A DNA stretch of 64,000 bases from an uncultured Paraprevotella sp. (GTDB lineage: Bacteria; Bacteroidota; Bacteroidia; Bacteroidales; Bacteroidaceae), in the NCBI GenBank assembly GCA_944321525.1, contig CALULQ010000005.1, forward strand, positions 62,001 through 126,000, in the 5' to 3' direction. Positions 1 to 8,977 of the stretch are shown piece by piece (positions within the stretch are counted from its first letter, which is position 1; the number at the start of each line of letters is the position of its first letter). The notes beneath the pieces are model-generated. The model saw only the letters and a list, made by a program, of their open reading frames with translations, did no database searches and was not told where the DNA came from. A program made the translations under genes and the position numbers.

Positions 1-35
1 TCGCAGGAACGGACAAGCTTTTCGCCCCAAAGCAT

Positions 36-43
36 TACCTTTG
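36..43 (+). promoter_or_regulatory. -7 promoter box of the TonB receptor gene
   Basis: TACCTTTG matches the Bacteroidota -7 consensus TAnnTTTG. It lies about 54 bases before the ATG at 97. This leaves too little room for a cobalamin riboswitch between this promoter and the gene. Any riboswitch would need another promoter left of the window. Confidence 0.55.
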
Positions 44-96
44 CACTTCCGCCCGGAAGAGGGGTGGAGCTTTTATTCATTTATTTTTTTGTCAAC

Positions 97-2148
97 ATGT
101 ACAAGAAGCAAACTTTCCGAATCCCGGTGTTCCGCTTCACGCATTTCGACCACAAGCCCTACGCGGTGTTCAACAGCCTGCACAAGCAGGTGAACATCGG
201 CGTGTTGGCTTTCACCACGTTGACGTTTGCCAATCATGGCGTGGTTTCCGCACAGACGGAACTGCCCACGGTGGAGAGCGAACACGAGATGGACGGCATC
301 GAAGTGATAGGCAGCCGGGTGCCGCTGACCCAGACGGAAGCGGCGAGAATTGTGACTGTACTGGACCGCAAGACGATAGAGAACGCGCCGGTACAGAGTG
401 TGAACGACCTCCTGAAGTATGCCGCAGGCATCGACGTCCGACAACGGGGCGCCATGGGCATACAGACGGACATTTCCATCCGGGGAGGCACCTTTGACCA
501 AATCACCGTATTGCTCAACGGCGTGAACATCAGTAATCCCCAGACCGGCCATCTCACTGCCGACTTTCCCGTGGCCATCGAGGACATCGAGCGCATTGAA
601 ATCCTGGAAGGCCCTGCCGCTCGGGTCTTCGGCACCTCGGCCTTCTGCGGGGCCATCAACATCGTAACCTCGGCGGAGAAGCAGAAACATGTCCAGGCGA
701 ATGCCACCGGAGGTTCGTATGGTCTCGGTGGCGGGGGGATGCGCCTGAACCTGTCGGACGGCGCATGGACCAACCAACTGTCCGGCAGCTACCTGCGCAG
801 CGACGGGGCCACGCTGAACAGCGACTTCGACACGTGGCGCACTTATTACCAAGGCGGCTATTCCACACCTACGGCCGATATCCGTTGGCAGGCCGGATTC
901 AGCCAGCAGAAATACGGTGCCAACACATTCTATTCGGCAAAATACAACAACCAATACGAGGAAACCCGGCGGTATATTGTCTCCGTCCAGGCGGATACCA
1001 AACTGGGATGGCTTCACCTCTCGCCCACGCTCTACTGGAACCGCTCGCTGGATCATTTTCAGCTTATACGCCATTCGTCAAGCGGCGAGAATTTCCACCG
1101 CACGGACGTCTACGGGCTGAACCTGAATGCTCACTTCACGACGGTGGCCGGCAGGACCTCTTTCGGCATGGAGGTGCGCGAAGAGGGTGTGCTCAGCACC
1201 TCGTTGGGACGGCCGCTGGACGAGGCGCAGCGCGTAGACGTGCCTTGGCACGGCGGCCGGCAATATGACAAGCGGGACAGCCGCACGAATATCAGTTACT
1301 ACGCAGAGCACAACGTGCTGCTCCCCAAGGCTACGTTCTCCATGGGCGTGATGGCCAACCGGAACACCGGCTACGACGGCAGGTTCCACTTCTATCCCGG
1401 CGTGGACCTTTCCTATCGTCCCGCCCGTGATTGGAAATTGTCGGCCTCGTGGAACATGGCCTTGCGCATGCCCACCTTCACCGACCTTTATTACAAGAGT
1501 CCGACGCAGGAAGGCAACGTGGGGTTGAGGCCCGAGGAGACGCAAGCCTTCAGCCTGGGCGCGCAGTTCCGCCGCCCCGCGGTGCGGGCTACGGCCAACC
1601 TGTTCTACCATAAGGGGAAGAACATGATAGACTGGGTGATGTATACGGCAGACGATGTCTATCACTCGGCCAACTTCAAACTGGACAATTACGGGGCGGA
1701 GGCCGACGTGGCGGTCGACCTTCAGGAAGCCTTTGGCGACCGCTTCTTCCTGGAGCGCTTCAATGTCGGATACACTTATATCCACCAGCGGCGGCACGAC
1801 GATATTCCTATTTATAAGTCCAACTATGCCTTGGAATATTTGCGCCACAAGTTCGTGGCCGGTCTGACCCACCGCATTTGGGACCGTCTCTCGGCCACAT
1901 GGTCGTTCCGCTGGCAGGACCGCATGGGCAGCTATATCCGCTATGGCAGTCCCGGCGATGCTGTCGGCACGCTCACGCCCTACCATCCGTATGCCGTTTT
2001 GGACGTGCGCGTCCAGTGGCGTGCCCCGCGCTATCAGCTTTACGTGGAGGGCAACAACCTGACCGACCATACTTATTATGATTTGGGTAACGTCCCCCAA
2101 CCGGGATTCTGGTTCAAGGTGGGCGGAAGTTACCGATTGGATTTCTGA
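97..2148 (+). CDS. TonB-dependent outer-membrane receptor, BtuB-like
   Basis: 683 residues from the ATG at 97; a GTG at 64 is in frame but adds no expected sequence. A polar leader of about 32 residues (RFTHFDHKPYAVFNSLHKQ) precedes a hydrophobic stretch at 33-47 and a likely cleavage near SAQ53. The plug domain covers about 68-175 (INDLLKYAAGIDVRQRG-type strand, ISIRGG, LNGVNISNPQTGH, IEILEGPAARVFG, GAINIVT). A barrel follows to a C-terminal aromatic residue (YRLDF). Family knowledge: such receptors import scarce ligands with TonB energy, and this plug and leader style resembles Bacteroides vitamin B12 (BtuB-type) receptors. No cobalamin transport genes are visible beside it, so the ligand is inferred. 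A B12-dependent MetH lies elsewhere in the window. Confidence 0.8.
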   Translation: MYKKQTFRIPVFRFTHFDHKPYAVFNSLHKQVNIGVLAFTTLTFANHGVVSAQTELPTVESEHEMDGIEVIGSRVPLTQTEAARIVTVLDRKTIENAPVQSVNDLLKYAAGIDVRQRGAMGIQTDISIRGGTFDQITVLLNGVNISNPQTGHLTADFPVAIEDIERIEILEGPAARVFGTSAFCGAINIVTSAEKQKHVQANATGGSYGLGGGGMRLNLSDGAWTNQLSGSYLRSDGATLNSDFDTWRTYYQGGYSTPTADIRWQAGFSQQKYGANTFYSAKYNNQYEETRRYIVSVQADTKLGWLHLSPTLYWNRSLDHFQLIRHSSSGENFHRTDVYGLNLNAHFTTVAGRTSFGMEVREEGVLSTSLGRPLDEAQRVDVPWHGGRQYDKRDSRTNISYYAEHNVLLPKATFSMGVMANRNTGYDGRFHFYPGVDLSYRPARDWKLSASWNMALRMPTFTDLYYKSPTQEGNVGLRPEETQAFSLGAQFRRPAVRATANLFYHKGKNMIDWVMYTADDVYHSANFKLDNYGAEADVAVDLQEAFGDRFFLERFNVGYTYIHQRRHDDIPIYKSNYALEYLRHKFVAGLTHRIWDRLSATWSFRWQDRMGSYIRYGSPGDAVGTLTPYHPYAVLDVRVQWRAPRYQLYVEGNNLTDHTYYDLGNVPQPGFWFKVGGSYRLDF

Positions 2149-2731
2149 AAAAAAGTGTAAGTCTCCCCGCGGTTGCGCTTCATCCCGTTTCCGCGGGGAT
2201 ATTGTATAGGAAAGGCTTCCCGAAGGGGCGTTTCCTCAGGGAAAATGGGAAAGAAGGTGGACGGGAGACGTGTGTCGGCGCTCGTCTCTTGTTGTAGCTC
2301 TGGTGATACAGAAGACTTTCCGCTCGGTGGCATCGCATGAAGTTTTTTTGAGGCAAAGGGACCATTCTGTTAGACGATATAGGCTTTTTATAGTAGAATA
2401 TAATACTTTCTTTGTTTCTTCTGCGGGGAATAATTAATATTGCACAAGCTTTTAAACATTAACCCGGATGATGATGCATACAGTAGTTCTTCAGACAAGG
2501 AGGTCCGGACGCCGGTGCTTCGCGAAGCGGATGGCGTTGCGGACGCGAAAGGGAGGGGAGTGCTGTTGCCTGAAACATCCACTGGTGTAGAACACTCTGA
2601 CGCAGAATCCACCCAACCTTCAACATCCCTCTCCCCAAGGGGGCTGTTTCCCGGGAATGGAGCAGTAGAAGCAGACCAAGAACAACCAAGGCAGTGATTT
2701 TAACCCAAATAACAAACTAAAAATCGTTACA
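2149..2731. other. 583-bp intergenic region, no convincing gene
   Basis: It lies between the receptor and the metalloprotease gene. It begins with a hairpin (2164-2199), followed by AT-rich sequence near 2370-2460 that may hold the downstream promoter, though no exact TAnnTTTG box was found. An open frame from a TTG codon at 2440 to 2697 gives a low-complexity acidic peptide with no recognisable domain or promoter; I do not call it. Confidence 0.5.
2164..2199 (+). terminator. hairpin after the receptor gene
   Basis: The 9-bp arms TCCCCGCGG and CCGCGGGGA enclose an 18-base loop, starting 16 bases after the stop codon. No T run follows, so termination efficiency is uncertain. Confidence 0.45.
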
Positions 2732-5700
2732 ATGAAAAAACAGTTCTTCTTATCTCTGCTGTTTTGTGCGGCGACATCGCTCAGCGCACAGACAGATTTG
2801 ACGGAACGGATTGTCAATCAGAGTTTTGAGGATGACAATACCGGATGGAACTTCCGTAAGGTGAAGCGCCAAAGCAACAATGACTTCTCATTGAAGGACG
2901 GCTCTTACTATGTGGAAAGCTGGGCCGGCTGGGGAGGCCAGGCGCCCGATGGAGGGGTGGAGCAAAGTCTCACCGGCCTGCCCGCCGGGACATACACCCT
3001 GACCGTCACGGCGCAGAACATCCAGCAGGGCGACCCCAACGTGACACAGACCGGAGCTTGGGTGTGTGCCAACGACGCGCGGACGGAAGTGGGGTTGCCG
3101 GGCGACTATAAGGTGAGCGCCACGACGGTGGACGGCACGCTGGACATAGGGTTCACCATCGAAGGCGCTACCGGAAACTACGTGTGCGTGGACAACTTCC
3201 GCCTGACGCTGGAAGAGCCGGACGAGGAAACCTACGCCGTCTTCCGGACGGCACTGGACGGCCTTCTGCAGACGGCCCACGAAGTCGACCTCAACCTCAG
3301 TACGCCCGAGCAAAGCGCGCTGGACGCGGCCATCGAGGCTGCTGAAAAGCTGATAGCCCAAAGCTCGTATGAGGGAATCATCGAGGTATACACCGAACTG
3401 GATGAAGCCATCTTCCAGTATCGTTTCTCGGTGGCATCGCCGGACAATCCGTTGGACATGACTTCAAATTACATGAAGAACCCAAGCTTCGAGAACAGCA
3501 TCGCCGACTGGGTGGTAGAAGGCAGCTTCAATTCGCAGAACAACACGTCCTTTGAGCTCAAGGTGGGCTCTTACTATTGCGAGATTTGGGGCACCATTCC
3601 CGATTCCGATATCCGTCAGGCCGTGGAGGGGCTTCCCAACGGCAACTACCGGCTGACGGCAGTGGCACAGAACATTCAGCAAAGCAACCTGAACGCCACA
3701 CAGAAGGGAGCCTATCTCTATGCCAACGACGTGCGGACGGAGGTGAACAAGCCCGGAACCTATTCCGTGGATTTCACCGTCGTGGACAACGTGGCGCAGG
3801 TGGGATACACCACTGTCGGCTGTACGGGCAACTACGTGTGTGTGGACGATTTCCACCTCTATTATATGGGATATGATGATGAAGCACAGAAAGAGACTTT
3901 CCAACAGCTGATAACCCGGGGCGAGGAGCTGATGGCCCTTCACCAGCATGCCGACAGCCTGGCGGCCCTCACCACAGCCGTGAACGAAGCGAAGGAGGCC
4001 CTGGAGGGCGGAGACTATGCCGCTTATGCAGCTGCCCTGAACCAGGCCATCAGCGCTTCGGAGACCAGCATTGCGGAATATCAGATTCTCAACGACGCCA
4101 TCGCGGTTGCCGAGGAGGCTTGTGGCAAAGAAGGCAGCAATGGCATCGACGAGTTTATGGCAAGCATCAGCGAGGCCAAGCGGAGCTATGAAGAGGCCCT
4201 GATAACGCTGGACAGCATCAACCAGGTGGCGAAGTTGCTGACCCATGCCGAGGTGTTGTACTACGTGGCCAACGCTTCGGGCACGGCTCCCACGGTCGCC
4301 ACTTCCAGCTTCATTCCCCGCGGCGTCACCGGAGCTTTGGGACGCGTGACGGTCAGTGGCGTGCCTGTCAGTGACATCAAGCTGCAAGGCTATTGCTGGG
4401 CCACCCACAAGGAACCCACCCTGGCGGACAATTTCGTGACCGAGGGCGCTCAGGTGCTCGACTATCCGGGGCTTGTCTACATCATGGAACCGCTCACTTC
4501 GGCCACCGTCTACTATGTGCGTGCCTTTGCCATGACCAAGACCAACGCCGTGGGCTACGGCGAGGTCCGCAAGATTATTACGCTCCCCCGCAGGTCGAAC
4601 TGCACCTGGAGCTATGCCTACAACGGCGAGGTCAGCGACAACGAACGCATCAGCGCGGCTTGTGCCAGCGCCATGGACTACTACAATAACTGGACCAGCA
4701 TCCACAACTATGGCATCAACGTGTCTTTCGATCCCGGCGACGCTTCGGCCCACTGCAGCTACGGCGGCTGGATGACCATCGGTCCCAATGCCGGCTACCA
4801 GCGGACGGGTACCGTCATGCATGAGTCCAACCACGGTGTAGGCGTAGGGCAACACTGGCGCTGGAGCTGGGAAGAACTCAAGGCTTCCACCCAATGGCAA
4901 GGCCTGCATCCGACCGAGATGCCCGAAATCTCAGGCGGTATCTGGTGGCAGGGCGACCAGGCCAACCTCGTCGTGGAATTCCTGACCAACGGGAACGACC
5001 TGTGCAACGGTGACGGAACGCACATGGGCCCGTTCGGCATCAACGGAGCCGGGGCGGACAATGGCACCCGTCTGCTCTACATTGCCAACGCGCTCCAGAC
5101 GCAAGGCCTTGGCGAGGACGGCCTGCCTCCCTCGGGCGGCGCTCCCACTCCCTATTACACGTTTGAAAGCGAAGACACCATCAAGTATTACCTCACGTGC
5201 GAGAATCAGGATGCCGAGCGTTCCAATGCCTATCTGACGGAGGATGAATCGGGTGTGTTGAGCTACAAGACCGTATCGTCGGTGGAGGAACTGACGGGCA
5301 ACGATGCCTACGCATGGTATCTCATCTTCCAGCCGCAGACCTGCTACTACTATCTGCGCAATGCCAAGTCCGGCAAATACTTCACCTTCAGCAGCGGCAC
5401 CATCAAGACAGAGGAAGTGGAAGAGCCCGGAGAAACGGAGAGCTTCCACCTGATGAGAGGGCGCGTGCCCGTTCATTTGACCGCCGGAGACCAGGTGCTC
5501 AACACGAAAGGCTACTGGATCTGCGAAGGGAAATACAATCTGGAGACGCCTCCCGCCCTGAAGGCCGGAGAAAACGGCGAAGTGGTGACTGTCGGTTCGC
5601 AGGATTTCAGCAACGCGGCCACAGACCAGCGCTGGGTGATCTTGACAGCCGATGAACTCGGGATTTTCGAAGAGGGAATGAAGGCGCGCCAGCTTGACGA

Positions 5701-6613
5701 GTTGGCAGAAATCATCGCACAAATCCGCGAAATGGCCACCACGCCGCACACCGAGGATGTGTCCGGAGCCGACCTGACACTGGAGGCTTCTCTGGACGAT
5801 GTGTGGGAACGGGCGCAGAGCGCGAAGGCAAACGAGGTGCACACCTTCATCGCCGAGGCCAGAGCCGCGGGCATGGACTTCCTTGGCAATGTCACCCCCG
5901 AGAATGTGGCCCAGCCTTTCGAACTCAACTTCCTGATGAACAACCCGAGCATTGACGACAACAAGGGGTGGTCGGAACAACCCGGATTCAACTACTCCTG
6001 CTGCGAATACTGGCAACAGACCTTCGACTTCAACCAGACGCTCGAAGACATGCCCGCCGGCACCTACAAGCTCACGGCCCAGGCCTTCCAGCGTCCCGGC
6101 GACTGTGCTGCCGTCTATCGCGACTACCAGAACGGCATTAACGACGTGAACTCGCTGCTCTATATCAACAATCAGGGCGTCAAAGTGAAGCACATCGCCA
6201 GCGAGGCTAAGAAAAGGGCGCTGTGCGACGATGACGTAAAGGTGACCGGTCCGGATGCTTACCTGCCCAACAGCATGGAGGGCGCCAGCATCTACTTCCA
6301 GCGCCGCAACTACGACAACGAACTGATTGCCACCATCGACGAGGACCACACCGACCTGAAGCTCGGCATCAAGTGCGGCTACGCGCCCGGCAATTACTGG
6401 ACCATCTTCGACAACTTCAAGCTCTACTATTACGGGAGCATGACGAAGGACGAAGTCACGGACATCCAGGGCGTGGAGGCCGACGCGGACAACGCGGAGG
6501 GCAATGAAGCCACAGCCGTCTACAACCTGCAAGGCATCAAGGTGGGCGATTCGCTCAAGGGGCTGCCCAAGGGCATCTACATCGTCAACCACAAGAAAGT
6601 CATTCTGAGATAA
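2732..6613 (+). CDS. large secreted multidomain putative zinc metalloprotease
   Basis: 1293 residues with a clear signal peptide (residues 1-20, ending LSAQ). Two homologous beta-sandwich, carbohydrate-binding-like units lie at about 25-160 and 242-380; both share SFE...W, GSYY, GxYxLT, AQNIQQ and TGNYVCVDxF. A helical stretch (385-500) and an FN3-like unit (503-617) follow. The catalytic region is about 620-795 with HESNH at 697-701 and a further His at 708, giving HExxHGxxxxxH. This resembles gluzincin/metzincin zinc sites but has one residue more than the metzincin HExxHxxGxxH spacing. Next come a ricin-like region (806-970), a third sandwich unit (about 1066-1233) and a C-terminal sorting-like tail (VYNLQGIKV, GIYIVNHKK). 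It probably cleaves glycoproteins or another host/diet protein; the substrate is unknown. It appears monocistronic, with its own terminator. Confidence 0.75.
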   Translation: MKKQFFLSLLFCAATSLSAQTDLTERIVNQSFEDDNTGWNFRKVKRQSNNDFSLKDGSYYVESWAGWGGQAPDGGVEQSLTGLPAGTYTLTVTAQNIQQGDPNVTQTGAWVCANDARTEVGLPGDYKVSATTVDGTLDIGFTIEGATGNYVCVDNFRLTLEEPDEETYAVFRTALDGLLQTAHEVDLNLSTPEQSALDAAIEAAEKLIAQSSYEGIIEVYTELDEAIFQYRFSVASPDNPLDMTSNYMKNPSFENSIADWVVEGSFNSQNNTSFELKVGSYYCEIWGTIPDSDIRQAVEGLPNGNYRLTAVAQNIQQSNLNATQKGAYLYANDVRTEVNKPGTYSVDFTVVDNVAQVGYTTVGCTGNYVCVDDFHLYYMGYDDEAQKETFQQLITRGEELMALHQHADSLAALTTAVNEAKEALEGGDYAAYAAALNQAISASETSIAEYQILNDAIAVAEEACGKEGSNGIDEFMASISEAKRSYEEALITLDSINQVAKLLTHAEVLYYVANASGTAPTVATSSFIPRGVTGALGRVTVSGVPVSDIKLQGYCWATHKEPTLADNFVTEGAQVLDYPGLVYIMEPLTSATVYYVRAFAMTKTNAVGYGEVRKIITLPRRSNCTWSYAYNGEVSDNERISAACASAMDYYNNWTSIHNYGINVSFDPGDASAHCSYGGWMTIGPNAGYQRTGTVMHESNHGVGVGQHWRWSWEELKASTQWQGLHPTEMPEISGGIWWQGDQANLVVEFLTNGNDLCNGDGTHMGPFGINGAGADNGTRLLYIANALQTQGLGEDGLPPSGGAPTPYYTFESEDTIKYYLTCENQDAERSNAYLTEDESGVLSYKTVSSVEELTGNDAYAWYLIFQPQTCYYYLRNAKSGKYFTFSSGTIKTEEVEEPGETESFHLMRGRVPVHLTAGDQVLNTKGYWICEGKYNLETPPALKAGENGEVVTVGSQDFSNAATDQRWVILTADELGIFEEGMKARQLDELAEIIAQIREMATTPHTEDVSGADLTLEASLDDVWERAQSAKANEVHTFIAEARAAGMDFLGNVTPENVAQPFELNFLMNNPSIDDNKGWSEQPGFNYSCCEYWQQTFDFNQTLEDMPAGTYKLTAQAFQRPGDCAAVYRDYQNGINDVNSLLYINNQGVKVKHIASEAKKRALCDDDVKVTGPDAYLPNSMEGASIYFQRRNYDNELIATIDEDHTDLKLGIKCGYAPGNYWTIFDNFKLYYYGSMTKDEVTDIQGVEADADNAEGNEATAVYNLQGIKVGDSLKGLPKGIYIVNHKKVILR

Positions 6614-6703
6614 CGTCGGCAGGAGAGAGGAAGCTTCTCCGGACTTCCATTTGAGGTCCTTGCCGCCAGGCGGCATCTTCCTTTCTCAGTCCAAAAAAAC
6701 TTA

Positions 6704-6737
6704 GGGCTGTGTCACGCATTTGTGGCACAGCCCTTTT
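6704..6737 (+). terminator. strong rho-independent terminator after the metalloprotease gene
   Basis: The 12-bp arms (GGGCTGTGTCAC and GTGGCACAGCCC) pair with a single T-G wobble around a 6-base loop and are followed directly by TTTT. It lies about 90 bases after the stop codon at 6613. Confidence 0.85.
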
Positions 6738-6880
6738 CTTACATTCTCGTTCTCATTTCGTTCCCGCGGGGTTGTCATCCGATGGAGTAAAATGTGAGGA
6801 CATTCAATCTGGGAAAAACTTGTTCCTTTTTGGTCGGCCATTTGCGGCAAATGGGCGGGGCGGACTGCCGGTTGGCGTGC

Positions 6881-6943
6881 AGTACCTTGCGGAGAGTACT
6901 CGAGTACTCTGCGGCAAGTACTCGAGTGCTTGCCGCAAAGTAC
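6881..6943. repeat. modular palindromic intergenic repeat, copy A
   Basis: Three-module copy of a family seen five times in this window. AGTAC-type ends and two 14-bp near-palindromes (AGTACTCGAGTACT, then AGTACTCGAGTGCT) alternate with 8-bp spacers (CTTGCGGAG-like, CTGCGGCA, TGCCGCAA). The period is 22 bp. It lies after the protease terminator and before the small gene at 7072, in an otherwise gene-free stretch (6614-7071). Flanking GC-rich bases (GGACTGCCG before, CACTGCGCAAGGCG after) resemble the flanks of copies B and D. Confidence 0.85.
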
Positions 6944-7059
6944 AATCCGGCACTGCGCAAGGCGTTCCGTGCCGCACTGCGGGCGAAGGGGGCGGAATGC
7001 TGCCGGGATAAAGGGAAAGAGAAGGGGGGAGAGGGGTTGTACCCTTGAAGAAAAACCGT

Positions 7060-7067
7060 TATTTTTG
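7060..7067 (+). promoter_or_regulatory. -7 promoter box just before a small ORF
   Basis: TATTTTTG fits TAnnTTTG exactly. The expected transcription start, about 5-7 bases downstream, coincides with the GTG at 7072, which would make the transcript leaderless or nearly so. Confidence 0.55.
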
Positions 7068-7071
7068 CAGG

Positions 7072-7203
7072 GTGGAAAAGATAGAACGGTTTTTGGGACG
7101 GATGATCCCGTGGTTGGTGTTCATCCTGTTGCTGCCCTTGTCGTTGCTCTACGCGGCGGGGCGGAAGCTTTGGGCGTGGCTTCAGCCGAAAAGGCGTTCG
7201 TAG
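7072..7203 (+). CDS. small single-pass membrane protein, 43 aa, unknown
   Basis: A frame beginning GTG at 7072 (alternative ATG at 7102) encodes a charged N-terminus (EKIERFLGR), one hydrophobic helix (IPWLVFILLLPLSLLYAAG) and a basic tail (WLQPKRRS). A perfect -7 box ends 5 bases before the GTG. The 3' end overlaps the end of the convergent WecG/TagA gene by 22 bases. The hydrophobic-then-basic layout is what one expects of a real single-pass peptide, but no family was recognised and no homologue could be checked. If ATG 7102 is used, only 33 residues remain and the promoter-to-start distance becomes ordinary. Confidence 0.4.
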   Translation: MEKIERFLGRMIPWLVFILLLPLSLLYAAGRKLWAWLQPKRRS

Positions 7204-7895
7204 AGGAAGCGGGCGGGGAAGAGCAGCGCCGCCTGCATGTACCGTTTCCGGGTATGTTTTTCGCGGTACATGCGGTAGAGGAAACGGAGGTTCATCCGGT
7301 CCACCCAGCCGGGATAATAGTCAATCTCGTTGCGGGCCGTCTGGTGGATGAAGCCGCCGCACGTGAAACCGATGCCCCGGAAACCGGCGTCGCGCACTCG
7401 CAGCAAGAACCGTTCCTGCGCCAGCATCCCCATGCCCACGATGAGGAAGTCCGGGGCCGTGGCCACAATCTTGGCCGCCTCCTCGTCCATCTCGCTTTCC
7501 GAAGAGAAATAGCCGTTGCGATGACCGGCGAACTTCAGGCCCGGCCACCGCTCTTTGAAGATGCCAATGGCCCGTTCCACCTGTTCCTGCCTTGAAGCCA
7601 CGATGTAGACCGTCTTTCCCTGGCGTTCGGCAAACGAGAACAGTTCCGGCGCGAGCGACGTCATGTCGAAGCTACGCCGCTCCACCGCCTTTCCGTAGAG
7701 CGTCTTGATGGCGGCCACCAGAATGGAACCGTCCGCGAAGATGCCGTCGAAGCGGGCAAACACCTCCTTGTGCTCCATGGCCGTGAGGTAGGACACGGGG
7801 TTGAGGAACGTGTAGATGCGCGGCGCGGAAGACAATACCTCTTGCAAGGTCAGGAGGTCGGCTTCTTCTATTTTGTTGACTAAGATGGAGGGCAT
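7182..7895 (-). CDS. WecG/TagA/CpsF-family glycosyltransferase
   Basis: 237 residues, the normal size for this family. It shows the family pattern: FLNPVSYLTA near the N-terminus, FADGSILVAAIK, a Rossmann-like YIVAS element, LIVGMGMLAQERFL (equivalent of VGlGmPkQE) and the closing R(M)NLRFLYRMYREKHTRKRYM region. Members move N-acetylmannosamine or its uronate onto an undecaprenyl-linked acceptor on the inner membrane face. It is the last gene of the minus-strand polysaccharide locus, 8 bases after the upstream pyruvyl transferase stop. The sugar donor cannot be read from the sequence. Confidence 0.88.
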   Translation of the reverse strand: MPSILVNKIEEADLLTLQEVLSSAPRIYTFLNPVSYLTAMEHKEVFARFDGIFADGSILVAAIKTLYGKAVERRSFDMTSLAPELFSFAERQGKTVYIVASRQEQVERAIGIFKERWPGLKFAGHRNGYFSSESEMDEEAAKIVATAPDFLIVGMGMLAQERFLLRVRDAGFRGIGFTCGGFIHQTARNEIDYYPGWVDRMNLRFLYRMYREKHTRKRYMQAALLFPARFLYERLFG

Positions 7896-7903
7896 GGTGC
7901 TTT

Positions 7904-8977
7904 CTACAAATTCTGTTTTAAATATTCCAACGACCTTTTTCTCTCTTGCTGTATCAGTTCATTCACGGGTGCATACTGGATGGGGTTGCCCATGATGGAC
8001 GGGATGTCGTGCCCCGAGCGCGCTATCCGGCCGGTCAGGCCGAACTGTTCGAGCAGGTGTGACAACTTCTGGCTGTTCATGTTCCGGATGAGTGTGCAGA
8101 AGGGCTTGTTGAATTTGATGGAGAACACCGTGCCGTGGAACGTATCGGTGACGATGCAGGAGGCGTGTTTGAAATAGGCCAGCACCTCGAAGGGATGCGG
8201 CACGATGGTGCGGTCGCACCACGGGAAGTAGTGCCCGATGCTGACCAAGGTCAGCCCTTTTTCTTTGGCATATTGGCGTATGGCGCCGATTTCCTCCCGG
8301 TCGGTGATACGCCCGGGGTAGGTGTAGACGATCATGTAGTGGTCCATGTCCACTTTGTCGGGCATGAACTTTGTGTAGTCGAATATCAACACGGGGTCAA
8401 CGTGTTTTTCGGGCGTCTTGCCAGTCAGTTCCTGCACGACCGCCAGACTGTTGGCATCGCGGACCGAAATCCGGTCCAGTTTTTTCAGCAGGCCGGCCAC
8501 CGTGCCCTTGATGCCCATGGTTTCGAGTTTGGGTATGGTCGTGGCGCCGAACGACGCGGCGTAGGTGATGATCTTGTCGGCATCCAGTCCCTCGCCAAAG
8601 AGCTGGCGGGAGAATCCGAACCAAGTCTTTTGCGCGCAATTGAACACCTCGTCGCTGCCAATGACAACCGTGTCGAAGTGCCCGTCAGTCGGGCCTTTCT
8701 TCACGCCCAGTTCCGGCAGGAACTCCTGTGCGAAGCGCGATTGGAACCGGTAGATGTATTTCATCCGCCGCATGAAGTCCCATCCCCAAAGCCTTTGGGC
8801 GAGCAGCGCCAGCTTGTGGAATTTCCCTATCCTGTATCCCTCAAGCTGTTCGCCCGGCACGATGTTCACGAATTCGCACCGATGCCCCAGCGCCTCGATG
8901 TTGCTCTTCAACGAAAAAGCCTGCAGGAAGGAACCATAGTTCTTCACCTCCTGCATGGAAAGTATGCCGATTTTCAT
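7904..8977 (-). CDS. polysaccharide pyruvyl transferase family protein (1)
   Basis: 357 residues from the ATG at 8977, chosen because it overlaps the upstream stop as ATGA; a longer in-frame start at 9028 would overlap the neighbour by 55 bases. The N-terminus (MKIGILSMQEVKNYGSFLQAF) is typical: a beta strand, then NYG and LQAxxL. Later family marks are VVIGSDEVFN, YAASFG, ISVRDANS, DPVLI and the DTFHGTVFSI loop. Family members transfer pyruvyl ketals or act as related transferases on surface glycans. Its neighbour is an FrhB-type iron-sulfur protein, a common pairing in polysaccharide loci. A second paralogue sits at 15255. Confidence 0.88.
   Translation of the reverse strand: MKIGILSMQEVKNYGSFLQAFSLKSNIEALGHRCEFVNIVPGEQLEGYRIGKFHKLALLAQRLWGWDFMRRMKYIYRFQSRFAQEFLPELGVKKGPTDGHFDTVVIGSDEVFNCAQKTWFGFSRQLFGEGLDADKIITYAASFGATTIPKLETMGIKGTVAGLLKKLDRISVRDANSLAVVQELTGKTPEKHVDPVLIFDYTKFMPDKVDMDHYMIVYTYPGRITDREEIGAIRQYAKEKGLTLVSIGHYFPWCDRTIVPHPFEVLAYFKHASCIVTDTFHGTVFSIKFNKPFCTLIRNMNSQKLSHLLEQFGLTGRIARSGHDIPSIMGNPIQYAPVNELIQQERKRSLEYLKQNL

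Noticed and set aside
1..96. Cobalamin riboswitch before the receptor gene
   Set aside because: The visible upstream DNA is too short and carries a -7 box inside it; no B12-box-like sequence was seen. One could exist left of the window.
2440..2697. 85-codon frame from a TTG codon upstream of the metalloprotease gene
   Set aside because: Low-complexity acidic translation, no -7 box, no ATG start and no known family. It may be leader or decayed DNA.
4931..6676. A 581-codon minus-strand frame opposite the metalloprotease, and similar long antisense frames at 3464-4909, 26564-28201 and 48076-49797
   Set aside because: All are mirror images of well-supported genes with biased codon usage; none shows a recognisable domain.
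6889..6960. Short frames across the palindromic repeats, with peptides such as STRVLCGKYSS in several places
   Set aside because: The same peptide appears only because the DNA repeat is the same; frames run through both orientations of the palindrome and lack starts or promoters.
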